NCBI GenBank assembly: GCA_905250075.1
Contig: CAJNOP010000039.1
Span: 1,078,427-1,142,426, forward strand
Length of the DNA stretch: 64,000 nt
Source of the DNA: Rotaria sp. Silwood1
Lineage: Eukaryota > Rotifera > Eurotatoria > Philodinida > Philodinidae
Direction: 5' to 3'
Position 1 is the first letter of the stretch; every line of letters starts with the position of its first letter. A program made the translations under genes and the position numbers. The notes beneath the pieces are model-generated. The model searched no databases and was not told where the DNA came from. It saw nothing but the letters and a program-made list of their open reading frames with translations. Positions 21,820-33,510 of the stretch are shown piece after piece.

Positions 21820-23175
21820 TAAGATAGATCAGATCAGATAGATGCCTTATCTGTTACAGACGTTGGCTAACATGATACGCCAATTCTTCCGATCTTGTGC
21901 TGCGTGAAGAAAGTCTATTTTCGCATAACCTTGTTTTTCAATCCATAGATTCACGTTTTCTAGATATTTGATTCTAGGTCGGCCTTTATCTTTCTTTCCA
22001 TTGATTTTCCCACTCAATACCAGATGTTCTATGCAACCTTTACGGATTATGTGGCCAAGGAATTTTAGTTGCCTATAACGGATGGTATTGATTAAAAGTC
22101 TTTTCGATTTCGTTCTTTTTAATATTGATTCGTTTGTTTCTCTAGCAGTCCAAGGTACATTAAGCATCCTTCTGAGAAACCACATTTCAGTAGCCTCTAA
22201 GCGTTTTTCCATTTCTTTACTGATTGTCCAACATTCGGAACCGTATAGCAGAATCGACCAAACGTAACATCTGAGTACTCTTGTTTTAGTGTCGATCGAT
22301 AGGGTTCTATTTTTCAGAACTGGACTCAGCTTTTGGAACGCTTGTTTAGAGAGAGCTATTCTCATTTTGATGTCTTCATCGCATCTACCATCTGAGGTTA
22401 TGACGGATCCCAAATAATTGAAGCGATTTACTTGCTTGATTGATTCTCTATTTATGTAAACTTTGCATGTCGGTGTGATTTTATTCTTTGAAACACACAT
22501 ACATTCTGTTTTCTTGATGTTGAGTGATAGTCCCATTTTTATGCTTTCTTTTGAGACTATATCAATCATTTTCTGTAGGTCTTGTTCATTACTTGCCAAT
22601 AGTACGGTGTCGTCTGCATATCTTATATTATTACAATTTTTACCTCCAATTTTTATTCCTTCAACATCTTCTAGATTTCTAAGTATCATTTCATTATATA
22701 TGTTGAAAAGATCTGGAGATAGAACACAACCTTGTCTGACACCTCTCTTTATACCTGTATAGTCACTAGTATCGTTATTTATTCGTATGGCAGCTTTTTG
22801 ATCCCAATAAAGATTTCGAATTATTCGTAGTTCCTTGCCATCGATGTCGAGTTTTTCCAAAATTTGGAATAGACTGTCGTGTTTGACTTTATCAAAAGCT
22901 TTTGTGTAGTCAAGGAAACATAGGTATAGATCATGTTTGACTTCAATTGATCTTTCGATTATCGTTCGAAGGATGAAGATTGCATTTCTAGTGCCCTTAT
23001 CAGGCATAAATCCATATTGTTCTTTTGCTATTTCTGGCGTGATCTTATTTTTCATACGCATCATCAGAATCTTAAGCAAAACTTTTGTGATATGACTCAT
23101 GAGACTGATTGTGCGATGTAATTCACATTCAGTAGCTCCAGGCTTCTTTGGAAGCGCTATTGTTAGGAACGACAT
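21820..23175 (-). mobile_element. 5'-truncated RTE-like LINE (non-LTR retrotransposon)
   Basis: A minus-strand frame (23175-21847, 442 codons, no internal stop) encodes most of a non-LTR reverse transcriptase. It shows FLDYTKAFDKVKHDSLF (motif A), GVRQGCVLSPDLFNIY, NIRYADDTVLLAS (catalytic YADD) and the FNYLGSVITSDG segment. The C-terminal RRMLNVPWT...LKFLGHIIRK...GKKDKGRPR tail is of the RTE/endonuclease-RT type. The endonuclease domain and the start of the RT are missing: similarity begins at KKPGATECELHRTISLMS beside 23175. The 3' end trails into ATCTATCTGATCTGATC-like short repeats, as RTE tails do. The break coincides with the LTR element's start. Confidence 0.88.
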
Positions 23176-23184
23176 CTTTCTCTA

Positions 23185-23361
23185 TGTTTTCTTTTCTTTC
23201 ATATTACTTTTGTTAGTGGTCTTTCTTCTCCTTTTCTCTTTGATATTATATATGTGCGTGCACAACTATTGTATGAGGGACATTTTTGTTTATTTCTTAA
23301 TAAATATAGAAAGGTCAACTTATTGTTGAATCGAACTCCAAGTGCAAATCAATATCTAACA
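23185..23361 (+). repeat. probable left LTR of the gypsy-type element
   Basis: Boundaries are inferred from a TG near the LINE junction and a CA just before the primer-binding-like site. An AATAAATATAG (23300-23310) could serve as a polyadenylation signal. The matching right LTR is not visible. Confidence 0.4.
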
Positions 23362-23517
23362 AGTGGTGACAGCGGTGTCTTTCTTATTAAGAAATCGGTC
23401 CCGTGATTTTACATTTATTTAAAATAATTTTGGAAACATCCTTTCTTAAGGATTGTCTCTGTCAACGAATACTTAATTAGTTAAAGGAAGTGCCTTTTCT
23501 TTTGGTATGTGTCCTTG

Positions 23518-25212
23518 ATGAATAGTAACACTCGTTCACATTTGAATTTACGAAAACATCACATTTCTGATTTATTATATTGTTCTCCTCCCAGAATACG
23601 TAGTGATTCTCATTCTGTTTGTGAACAGTCAAGAATTCGTTTATTATCTCAACAAAATTCATTAACAATTATGTCAACATCTCAACCAACCTCCGAATTA
23701 GTTGAAGAACAAAAAACTTGTGGTCATATGCCTCAGTTGGATATCAAATTAAATTTACAATTATTAAGAGAGCAAGAAAAGATGGCTCTACAATCTATTA
23801 AGAACTTAACTGAAGAAGAAATGATTCATATTGATCAATGGTTATCTGTATTACATAAAACATACGAAGATTGGGAATATCCATCATCGCATCGTGTATT
23901 TCAAGCAGTTACATATTTTAATGATGAACAAAAATTATGGTATGAACAGATAAAATCTGAAATTAATAATGATTGGTCATGCTTTTGCGATCGTTTAAAA
24001 CAACATATTCAAGATCGTCAGAAGGTTCAAATTCATTCTTCACCAATGAATTATCCATTATCTGATACTAATGAAATAACATCGATGGAAAATCTTATTG
24101 ACACAAAATTTATTAAATATTCTGGTATAGGTGATGCCAAGGTTTGGCTATTACAAACAATGAATCAATTTAAACAATATGGATTACGTCGTCTTGAACA
24201 ATTTCAATCTATACCATTTTTATTAATTGATGAAGCGTATTTGTGGTACGTAGAACATATTGATTTAATCACCAATTTTGAATCGTTTAGTAAATTATTT
24301 CTTCAACAATATTCATTTACATTACCACCAGCACCAAATAATATTCTTACTGATGTGGATATACCGTCAAATTTAATTTCTAGCTCTTCATCTACATCAC
24401 ATTTACAACGAACAATTGCCGATGAAATTATTAAAAAACCAACATATTTTCGTGGTTCAAAAGATGACGTTCATGACTGGTTAGAAAAATTAGAACAACG
24501 TTTTCAAATGGCAAAATGGAATAATGAACAAAAATTACAATATATTTCAATCCATTTACAAGATGATGCATATCGATGGTGGACACAAACATCTACGACG
24601 ATTAAATCATGGTCATTATTTACTGAAGCTGTTACAAAGGCTTTTGGATCAACAAAGGTACAAGAATTAGCTTTTGAACAACTAAAATGGTACAAACAAA
24701 CGGTTAATCAATCTATTACACAATATTATGATAAAATCATTGAATTATGTAAGAAAGTTGATCTTGTTATGCCTGATTCATTAAAATTAAAATATTTGAT
24801 GGCTGGTATAAAAGAATCATTAAAAATACATGTTGCATTACAGGATCCAAAAACACCAGATGCATTTTTATCGATTGCTAGAAAAGTTGAAGATACATTA
24901 ACATTAACAAGTACAAACAATGAAGTGCAACAAAATAACATTAATATCAATGCTGCTACATTTCAAAAACCATCAACACGACCAAATATTTCACAGAAAT
25001 CTATTAATAAAACTCGCCATAATACTTCTCAACATTTACAATCACAATCATATCGGAAACATCATCAACATTATGCACAAAATTCGAACCAACAGATTCG
25101 GAATTATGATCCTGCCAGATATCCACAATATGCATCGCAATCAAATAATTGTTATAAATGTGGTACTCCTGGACACTATGCTCGGGATTGTACCCGTACC
25201 CATTTCGGGTAA
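23518..25212 (+). CDS. gag of the gypsy-type element
   Basis: One long frame. It contains what look like three gag-type helical modules in tandem (around YFNDEQKLWYEQIKSEI, AYLWYVEHIDLITNFESF and DDAYRWWTQTSTTIKSW), a Gln/Asn/His-rich linker and a C-terminal zinc knuckle CYKCGTPGHYARDC. Pol overlaps its end in the -1 frame, the arrangement this family commonly bridges by ribosomal frameshifting. It looks whole. Confidence 0.85.
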   Translation: MNSNTRSHLNLRKHHISDLLYCSPPRIRSDSHSVCEQSRIRLLSQQNSLTIMSTSQPTSELVEEQKTCGHMPQLDIKLNLQLLREQEKMALQSIKNLTEEEMIHIDQWLSVLHKTYEDWEYPSSHRVFQAVTYFNDEQKLWYEQIKSEINNDWSCFCDRLKQHIQDRQKVQIHSSPMNYPLSDTNEITSMENLIDTKFIKYSGIGDAKVWLLQTMNQFKQYGLRRLEQFQSIPFLLIDEAYLWYVEHIDLITNFESFSKLFLQQYSFTLPPAPNNILTDVDIPSNLISSSSSTSHLQRTIADEIIKKPTYFRGSKDDVHDWLEKLEQRFQMAKWNNEQKLQYISIHLQDDAYRWWTQTSTTIKSWSLFTEAVTKAFGSTKVQELAFEQLKWYKQTVNQSITQYYDKIIELCKKVDLVMPDSLKLKYLMAGIKESLKIHVALQDPKTPDAFLSIARKVEDTLTLTSTNNEVQQNNININAATFQKPSTRPNISQKSINKTRHNTSQHLQSQSYRKHHQHYAQNSNQQIRNYDPARYPQYASQSNNCYKCGTPGHYARDCTRTHFG

Positions 25213-28200
25213 AGGAGGCAATGATCGGTGGTGTTGCTTCCAATACTTTATATAACAATCCATCGACACCAAATACATCTCTACTATATCTTAATGTTAT
25301 TGTAAATAATAAAAAAATGAAGGTGATGATTGATACAGGTGCAAATCGATCTTTTATTTCAATTAAAGCATTAGATCCATCTTATGGTAAGCACCTTGTT
25401 AATAAATCACATAGTCGTATAATTTTAGCTGATGGTCATACATCTCTTTCTGTTTTTGGTACAATGACTCTATCTATTACAATGGGTGATATGTTAACTT
25501 CTATTAAAGCATTTGTTGTTAAAGAATTATGTGCTGATTGTATTTTAGGCATGGATTTCATTAATAAATATAAATTAATTATTAATACAGAAGAACAAAT
25601 AGTTTCAATTAGTGATGATTATAAACGAACAACATTGAAATTTGCTATTAATAAAAACGATATAAGATATCCTGCACGTTTAATTAATAATGTTCGGGTT
25701 CCACCAAAGCAAACAGTAACAGTTCCTGTATCGGTAGAATTATCGTCAGCTCAGGTATTATTTCGTCCATCTTTTAAATTACAACAACGATCACCTGTCG
25801 TTATGTTAAATTCTGCATTAACTATTCATCATCATACATCATTTATTTCACTTCATAATCCAACAACTTACTCATATTCTTTACCAAGAGGAATTATTTT
25901 GGGAACAACAACTATTCCTACATTGTCTTTTAAAAGAAATTCAACTACTGATCATCAAATCGTACATAAGAACATTAATAATTTAATTCGACATATTGAT
26001 AATCCTGAACAACAAGATAGGGTAAAAACTCTTCTTAATCAATATGCAAAATTATTTGACACAAGTAAATTAACAGTTGCTAGTAATGTAACATCTCATG
26101 CTATTAAAACGCTTGACCATCCTCCACCAGTATCTAAACCATATTATTCTACTCCAAGTAAACAAGAAGAAATGTATAAAATAGTACAAGAATTATTGCA
26201 TTTTGGATTAATTCGTCCATCTGATTCTCCATATGCAGCACCAGCATTACTGGTAGCTAAGCAAGATGGTACATGGAGAATGGTAGTCGATTATAAGAAA
26301 TTAAATAATATTACCATTAAAGATAATCATCCATTACCTAATATGGAACAAGCAATACAATTATTAGGTGGTGGCTATAATTTTTTTTCTAAACTTGATA
26401 TGAAGAGTGGATTTTGGCAACTTCCAATTAAAGAAGAAGACAAATTTAAAACTGCATTTATTACTCCAGACGGTCTCTTCGAATGGAATGTGCTGGCTCA
26501 AGGTCTTAAGAATAGTCCACCATCTTTTCAACGAGTAATGACTGATATATTATCACCATGTCGGGAATTCTCGTTGGTTTATATTGATGATATCGTGGTA
26601 TATTCTCGTTCATTTGAAGAACATCTCAATCATCTTGCACAAGTATTAGCTGCTTTATCAAAACATAATTTTCAACTTAATCCGGTCAAATGTAATATTT
26701 TTCATCAACATATTGATTATCTATCTCATACGATATCTGAATTTGGTGTTAAACCTAATAATGAAAAAATTCAAGCAATTATTAAATTGAGGGAACCTTC
26801 TAAATTAGCAGAAGCAAATAAGTTCCTGGGTTCTATTTCATGGTACCGAAAATTTATTCCTCAATTCGCTTCAGTTGCAGCACCCATCCATCGAGTAACA
26901 AATTTGACCAAACCAAATCGAAGACAATTTGTTTGGGGTGATGCACAACAACAAGCATTTTTACAATTAAAAGAATTATTAATTAAATCTCCATTATTTC
27001 TTAATTTTCCAAATGATAATTATCCACTTATACTGACAACCGATGCATCGAAAGTGGGTATAGGTGGTACATTACAACAAAATATTGATGGTGAAATTAA
27101 AAATTTATATTATCATTCTCAAGTTACATCTCCTACTCAACGACGATATGATCCTATTGAATTAGAAGCATTAGCTATATGGTTATGTTTTCAACGAATG
27201 CGATCTTATTTACTTGGAAGATCTATTATAATTTATACTGATCATTGTCCCTTATGCAAAATGATGAGTTCATCGGTAAAAAATCGACGAGTAGATCGAA
27301 TTTCTATTTTATTGCAAGAATATAATATTGAAAAAATTATTCATATTAAAGGTCAACACAATTGTTTAGCTGATTATTTATCTCGTCATCCAATACAAAA
27401 TGATGAAGAAATATTTGATGAAGATTATGGCATAAACATGTTATTTCAAGGGGAACCACCAGAAATGGTGCATGTTCCTGGAAACAATTTTCAAATTGTT
27501 GGTGCTGTTGTTACACGTTCCAAGATGAAACAAATAGCACAACGACAAGATCAAATTCATGTAACTATACCATCAATTACCAATGATAAATCATCTTCAT
27601 CAAGTCAAGAAAAAATTGAACATTCAGATGAAGTTACGTCAGATTTAATTACATCTAATAATTTTGATATAACTCAAATCAAAATTGAACAAGCAAAAGA
27701 TCCAGTTATTCAAAATAAACTTAAAGAAATTATGAAAGATTCAACAAAACATTCTTATGTATTTAAAGATGGCATATTATACAAGTTGGCATTAATGCGT
27801 AGTAATTCCACTACAAAAACAAAATTAATTTATTTACCATCATCTATGATTAACTCCCTTCTTCAATCGTACCATAATGATCCACTTAGTGGTCATTTTG
27901 GCGTTCGACGTACATATTTAAAGATCAAAAATAAATTTTGGTGGCCAAAAATGAAACAATTGATTAGCAAATATATACAATCGTGTTTACCTTGCCAACA
28001 ATACAATATTAATCGATCAAAGAAACCAGGACAACTTTATCCAATTCCAGTGCCAGAAGGACCGTTCCAGTTAATTGGTATCGATTATTGTGGACCGTTT
28101 AAGAAAACACCACGTGGTAATTTATATGTGTTATGCATCACGGATTATTTTACACGATGGGTGACAGCAATTGCTTTACCCGATTGCTCAGCACAGACTA

Positions 28201-28907
28201 CAGCACAAGCATTATTCCAGGAATATATTTGCCGATATGGTGTACCAAAATCTATTTTATCAGATCAAGGTACACACTTCAAGAACCAGTTAATGGAAGC
28301 AATGGCAAAATTAATTGGTTATAACCATATTTTTTCGAGTGTTTACCATCCACAGACTAATGGAATGGTTGAACGTTTCAATGCAACATTTGTTCCCCAA
28401 ATTGCAAAACTTCAAGATCGTGAAAATAACAATTGGGACGAATTTTTATTACCAGTAGTATTCGCTTACAATACTGGAATTCATGCAACAACTGGTTATT
28501 CACCATTTCAATTACAATATGGCCGTGATCCACGTTTACCTACAGATGAACCTTCAACATCGTTCATATTTAATAAACCACAAGATTATTACGAACAATT
28601 AAAGAAGAATTTGTTGATAATACAACAACAAACACGTGATAATGTTAATAGTCGACAACAACGATACAAGAATCGTTATGATAAACAACGTGCAGATCCA
28701 CATTATGAAATTAATGATTTGGTATTGGTTAAAATTCATGGAACAAAAGCAAAATTAGATCCAAAATATTCACTTACACCCAAAGTTGTTATTAAAAAAC
28801 AACATCCAATTTATTGGGTTAGAGATGAAGAAACACAGGTCGAATCGAGAGTGCATGTTAATGACATTCGACCTATAATTATTTCTAAAACACCGATATT
28901 GAATTAA
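25158..28907 (+). CDS. pol of the gypsy-type element (protease, RT, RNase H, integrase)
   Basis: Domains in order: aspartic protease (MIDTGANRSFIS), reverse transcriptase (FSKLDMKSGFWQ, LVYIDDIVVYS), RNase H (LTTDASKVGIGGTL, IIYTDHCPL) and integrase. The integrase has a zinc-binding N-terminus (H-H-C-C), a core (IDYCGPFKKTPRG, SDQGTHFKN, NGMVERFN) and a C-terminal segment. RT before integrase places it in the Ty3/gypsy group. The frame looks whole. Confidence 0.9.
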   Translation: MWYSWTLCSGLYPYPFRVKEAMIGGVASNTLYNNPSTPNTSLLYLNVIVNNKKMKVMIDTGANRSFISIKALDPSYGKHLVNKSHSRIILADGHTSLSVFGTMTLSITMGDMLTSIKAFVVKELCADCILGMDFINKYKLIINTEEQIVSISDDYKRTTLKFAINKNDIRYPARLINNVRVPPKQTVTVPVSVELSSAQVLFRPSFKLQQRSPVVMLNSALTIHHHTSFISLHNPTTYSYSLPRGIILGTTTIPTLSFKRNSTTDHQIVHKNINNLIRHIDNPEQQDRVKTLLNQYAKLFDTSKLTVASNVTSHAIKTLDHPPPVSKPYYSTPSKQEEMYKIVQELLHFGLIRPSDSPYAAPALLVAKQDGTWRMVVDYKKLNNITIKDNHPLPNMEQAIQLLGGGYNFFSKLDMKSGFWQLPIKEEDKFKTAFITPDGLFEWNVLAQGLKNSPPSFQRVMTDILSPCREFSLVYIDDIVVYSRSFEEHLNHLAQVLAALSKHNFQLNPVKCNIFHQHIDYLSHTISEFGVKPNNEKIQAIIKLREPSKLAEANKFLGSISWYRKFIPQFASVAAPIHRVTNLTKPNRRQFVWGDAQQQAFLQLKELLIKSPLFLNFPNDNYPLILTTDASKVGIGGTLQQNIDGEIKNLYYHSQVTSPTQRRYDPIELEALAIWLCFQRMRSYLLGRSIIIYTDHCPLCKMMSSSVKNRRVDRISILLQEYNIEKIIHIKGQHNCLADYLSRHPIQNDEEIFDEDYGINMLFQGEPPEMVHVPGNNFQIVGAVVTRSKMKQIAQRQDQIHVTIPSITNDKSSSSSQEKIEHSDEVTSDLITSNNFDITQIKIEQAKDPVIQNKLKEIMKDSTKHSYVFKDGILYKLALMRSNSTTKTKLIYLPSSMINSLLQSYHNDPLSGHFGVRRTYLKIKNKFWWPKMKQLISKYIQSCLPCQQYNINRSKKPGQLYPIPVPEGPFQLIGIDYCGPFKKTPRGNLYVLCITDYFTRWVTAIALPDCSAQTTAQALFQEYICRYGVPKSILSDQGTHFKNQLMEAMAKLIGYNHIFSSVYHPQTNGMVERFNATFVPQIAKLQDRENNNWDEFLLPVVFAYNTGIHATTGYSPFQLQYGRDPRLPTDEPSTSFIFNKPQDYYEQLKKNLLIIQQQTRDNVNSRQQRYKNRYDKQRADPHYEINDLVLVKIHGTKAKLDPKYSLTPKVVIKKQHPIYWVRDEETQVESRVHVNDIRPIIISKTPILN

Positions 28908-29370
28908 ATGTATTTATTTTTGTTAATGATCAATTAATGATAATGTATATGTTTTGTTATGTTATAATGGTTGATGTTTGACTATGTTTGGCGTATGCGC
29001 AACGACTTTCATGGGACAACATTGATTCATTAATGTGTGTGGAAAAATTGATATTTTAATATGCGCGCATTAATTATCAATAGTTATCATCATTCCCATA
29101 TGGATAGCATTATCAAAAATTGATTATTACAAAAATTGACATTATATTACATGTCAGGAAACTCCTCTTTAGGGATGTTTCTGTTCTGATTATTCCTTAT
29201 GAATTTTTTTTTCTTAACTATATATTGTATAAAATGTGCTTTCATCCATGAGTGATATCTATACATTGATTTATCGATGGGATTATTGCTATGAACCAAT
29301 AAGATGTTATATGTTATTTTTATTTTATTTATGTTCATTTTGTTTATTTTATTTCTCTTTCTAGTCATTA

Positions 29371-29565
29371 CTATGTCAGATAAAATTATTCCACATTATT
29401 TACGTGATATTGATGATAACTCAAATGGTCGTGAACAGTATCAACAACAACAACATATACAAAAATTAACCAAGGCTGAAGAAAATTTTCACTTACGACA
29501 ACAATATCCACAATTTGCTGTACCACCATCTATGTACAAAGTGATTCATGTCAACAACTATACAT
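29371..29565 (+). CDS. start of a further frame after pol, cut by the gap
   Basis: The frame begins at an ATG just past a TTTCTAG that could be a splice acceptor (MSDKIIPHYL...), is Gln-rich, and runs into the N block. A third frame after pol is known in some bdelloid LTR elements, but whether this one is env-like cannot be told from what is visible. Confidence 0.4.
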
Positions 29566-29665
29566 NNNNNNNNNNNNNNNNNNNNNNNNNNNNNNNNNNN
29601 NNNNNNNNNNNNNNNNNNNNNNNNNNNNNNNNNNNNNNNNNNNNNNNNNNNNNNNNNNNNNNNNN
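29566..29665. other. assembly gap, 100 N
   Basis: Exactly 100 unknown bases, the usual placeholder for a scaffold join, so the true distance is unknown. It hides the end of the LTR element. Confidence 0.99.
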
Positions 29666-31155
29666 TGGACACATTTGGATGCTTTTAGAAATCTACAGAA
29701 CCTTTTCGGAGGGTTCTGCAAAACTCCTTTATTTTTAGAGAATAGCTTATTCTCCATACTTGGATGAAAATTTCCATTGTTAACCGTTTGTCCTTGTTCT
29801 CGAGTCCACCTGGACCTATCTGTAAAAATACTCAAAAAAAGAATAACTTGGCTTTACCCAAGCTTTTCATTGATGTAATATGAAAGTCTAGGTGCTCTTT
29901 TGTTTCATAAAGATTGATATGTCAGTTTCATTGGTGACAATATAAAGATATACAATATCGAAAAAATAAGATTGTCTGGAACCTGTTTCATGACAAAATT
30001 GGAAATAACTAAAAATATCTTTAATTAAATTATTTTCGTCTAGAATAATGGACATATGCGCATTTGTTGATGTATGTAATCACCTACATATATATATAAT
30101 GGAGAGAGAGCTCTTTCTCTTGAAGTATTTTTATTTTTATCTTTTTCATTTTCATGATTAAAAATCAATAAAAACTTGGTTTCCTAATCACAATGATGAT
30201 ATTTTTCATATATGAGTTTCTTTGTTGGGTGTAAAGACTTTTTTTAGTCTTCTCATATGCCTACAAGATATCATTTTGATGCTGTTGTAATGATAACGAC
30301 AAACAGAAAACAAACAAAAAATGATGATCATAGTACTATAGTTGTTGTGAGGTCTACATGGATCCACAGCTTCATTTTGCTTCTGCTAGACCTAGCCATG
30401 ATATCTTATACCGATATTATGCAGCAACAAAAGACTACAGATTAGAGAAGAGGTCTAATCCGAAACTGGAAATCTTAATGCAGTACTACACGAAACAGTG
30501 TAAAGTGGACCCACTTGAGCCACATGATAACAATGAAGAGTTCATGAATCATTATTGATGAAAACCATATGAACGTCAATAGGCACATTTAATTCTTTTT
30601 TCCAATACAGTTAAATTGTAGAAAAAAAGCAGCGAAATACACAGGCTCATTCAACCTATGACAGTGGTTTACATTTTGACTGACCTCTTAATAGCATTAC
30701 TAATATTTGAAAGGGTGTTGGGTGTAACTGTGGTTCAAGAAAAGACCCATAACCACACCTATACTGCACACTTGACAGTAACTCTCGGCTCTAGGTCCAC
30801 ATCGGTATCCACCAATGGAGTCAAACAATCAAAAAACTTCATGACTTTCGTAAATTTTATACCAAAAACATGAAAAAAATAGTATTCCTGATGATGAAAC
30901 GGATAAAAGATTGGATATTTTTCAAATTTATTGATGAAAAGTGCCATTTAATTAAGCAAATATAGTGACTTTCATTGTGAATCAAAATCATGCAATGTAA
31001 TTAATGAAAATGTGTATTTTAATCGATGAATTTGAAATATATCCATTCATATTTTGACCAAACAAAAAAAAAGAAAGGAAACAAAGGCACATATAAAGAA
31101 GAAAACTGATTTTAAATCTAACTAATATTCATCGTTCATTTCATATAAAATGGGT
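29666..31155. other. intergenic stretch after the gap
   Basis: No recognised gene. A plus-strand frame at 30358-30558 (66 codons from ATG, SARPSHDILYRYYAATKDYR) has a balanced composition and could be a last exon, but I see no motif. A GT/CA inverted locus lies at 30713-30772. Confidence 0.4.
30713..30772. repeat. GT-arm/CA-arm inverted telomere-like locus
   Basis: GT arm 30713-30734 (GGGTGTTGGGTGTAACTGTG) and CA arm 30746-30772 flank a spacer of about 12 bp, with AACTGTGGTT opposite AACCACA. Confidence 0.6.
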
Positions 31156-31160
31156 AAAAA

Positions 31161-33510
31161 ATGGTTGGCATCGATGCAAGAAATAAACATCTTCTTGATT
31201 TGAAGTATATTTGTTCTGCATGTTTATTGATACTACGAGATCCTGTACAATTCAGTAACTGTTGTCATCGACAGTGTCAAACATGTTTAAATGCTGAACA
31301 AGAGTAAATTTCCTCATTCATTTGACGCATTATTATCCATTGTTCTTTCTCAAGAGTGACAATTAAATGTCGACAATGTCAATCAGAAATATTACAAGTC
31401 GAGGTAAGATAGGTTTTCATGATTGAGAAGAAAATATATTTCTTTTTTGTAGATACGGCTTGATCAAGGTATTAAAAATGACATGAAATTATTACCCATT
31501 GATTGTTGTTTTTGTTACTGGACCGGCGTCTTGAATGACTATCAAGTAATTTATTTTATATTTATTTTATTCTTGAATCTTTTATCATTTTTCTTTCGAA
31601 GGAACATCTCGATCAGTTCCATTCAAATTGCAAATGTGATTATTGTGATAAACAGTTCAATTCAGTTAACACATTCAATGAACATAAAGTTTCAGAATGT
31701 CCACAACGGATTGTTGACTGTATATTGAAGAAATTTGGTTGTAATGAGCCAGTATGAATATGTTCTAGATAAAGTGAACATCGTAAAATTCGTTTTGTTT
31801 AGATTGTCCGTGGCAAATTAACAGATCATTATTTGACTGAACAACATCAGTATGCCATAATCAAAGTTGTTCGGCCAATATTATCGAAATTACAGGACAG
31901 ACAAATGGGTGTAGATCATTCTCCAACAACAACTGCAGAAGTTCCTGCTACAGCTCAATCAGAAGAGCTTTATGAAATGCTCAATATTTTGGCAGGCAGC
32001 ATTGAAACATTGAACAATGATGGACAATGTCTAAGCAATGAATCACTTCAAATGCAAATTAAAATTCCAACATTGATAGAAGAAGTATCGAAAATTAAAT
32101 TATCTGTTGAAGAATCAAATACATTTTTGGAAGGAGTAAAATATAATGGAGACATACTCAATCAAGAGTTAACATCATTGCAAGAAAAACTCAATGATTT
32201 GCAACATGTTTCATATGATGGAACATTTGTTTGGAAAATTACAAACTTTAAAGAGAAAATGAGTAAGTTGAACAATTATTTTTATACTCAATGATAAGAA
32301 CAGAAAAGTTTATCAAAAGGATAACTAAAGAATAAAATGGGATTCGATTTCAATAATATCGACTCATAATAGATAAATGATTCAACATTACATATACATA
32401 AAAAAATCAACTGAATACAATCTGCTAGTAATCAATGGATGAATTCTCGTACATTTGATGAAAGAAATTTATAAATGTAAGTTAAAAGGTCAGGTTTTCC
32501 GTGTCCATCCATTACAGCAACCGAGGTTATAATCAATGAGTACATTTCCATAGTAATCAAGAACAACAGATGCCAGACTCTTTTTTTCTATTTAAATACC
32601 ACCATTGATGGTGTCTATGTGAATCATCGGTAATGAATAACACTAAAAATATGAATTCATCAAGTTATAGCTTTCGGGACTAATCAATATCAAGTTTCCG
32701 AGATTATCGAGATACATAATAACACATCGATACATATTGTTGGATATAATAGATGCGTACAACAGAATTGTATGTTATTTAAATGAACAGCTAAAATAAT
32801 CATGATAGTAATTTAAGAAAAATGAAAATAAATAACCAGCGTCCGCTACAAAAAATTTTCGAGATACAGAAATAAACAAGAAAGACTGCTTTCTTGACGA
32901 TTAAAAAGACATGTGAGCCCCACATTTTCGCTTCGAAAAGTCTGTGCAGACAAACGATTTTGATTGATTTCTAGTTGATGCACAGTCGGAAAGACAAACA
33001 TCCATTTATTCGCCGCCATTTTATTCATCTCCAAATGGCTATAGAATGAGAGCTCGTCTTTATTTAAATGGTGATGGCAATGCTCGTCGTACACATATGT
33101 CACTCTTTTTCGTGCTCATGCGAGGTTTGAACGATTCGACTCTCAAATTTCCATTTAACTATAAAGTCATATTTTGTTTGTACGACCAAACGCCTGAAAA
33201 ACGACATATTATCGATTCATTTCGACCAGATATTAAATCGAATAGTTTTCAACGACCTCGATCGGATATGAATATAGCCAGTGGTATACCAAAGTTTTTC
33301 CCATTGTTGATGATTCAACAAGAAGGAAATCCATATGTACGAGATGACACAATGTTTATCAAAATTATGGTAGATTTCCAAGAAATACACAAAACATTAT
33401 TGCCCTATATTTTGAGTATCAATCCGGGCCTACCAGCACATGTTCAACAAGCAATGATCAAGCAAGAAGCTGAACGAAGAATACAATTACGACCTGACGA
33501 GCAAGAATAG
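31161..33510 (+). CDS. TRAF-like protein: RING, TRAF zinc fingers, coiled coil, MATH domain
   Basis: Six exons in phase: 31161-31303, 31355-31403, 31453-31545, 31602-31751, 31803-32262 and 32975-33510; 1431 nt, 476 aa. The last intron is 712 bp, the others about 50 bp. A RING-type finger (YICSACLLIL...CCHRQCQTC, residues about 17-42) is followed by Cys/His-rich TRAF-type fingers (CRQC, CCFC, CKCDYC, H...C), a coiled-coil-like stretch (about 180-275) and a MATH/TRAF-C domain. The MATH domain starts at YDGTFVWKITNF and continues in the last exon (DAQSERQTSIYSPPFYSSPNGY, LYLNGDG). This is the architecture of TNF-receptor-associated factors, which trimerise on receptor tails and act as ubiquitin ligases. 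Phase and domain continuity across the long intron are good. AATAAA occurs at about 33895. Confidence 0.9.

Larger units (their letters stand above)
23176..29565 (+). mobile_element. Ty3/gypsy-type LTR retrotransposon, gag and pol look whole, 3' end not visible
   Basis: The element is laid out as a leader, gag, pol, then a further frame that enters a sequence gap. The left LTR probably begins near 23185 (TG) and ends near 23360 (CA), before a primer-binding-like AGTGGTGACAGCGG. Its partner at the right end was not found before the gap, so the right limit is the gap edge. Gag and pol show no visible breaks, suggesting a young copy. I do not assign it to a named bdelloid lineage. Confidence 0.85.

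Noticed and set aside
28133-28324. Small plus-strand frame inside pol
   Set aside because: It is an out-of-frame shadow of the integrase coding region.
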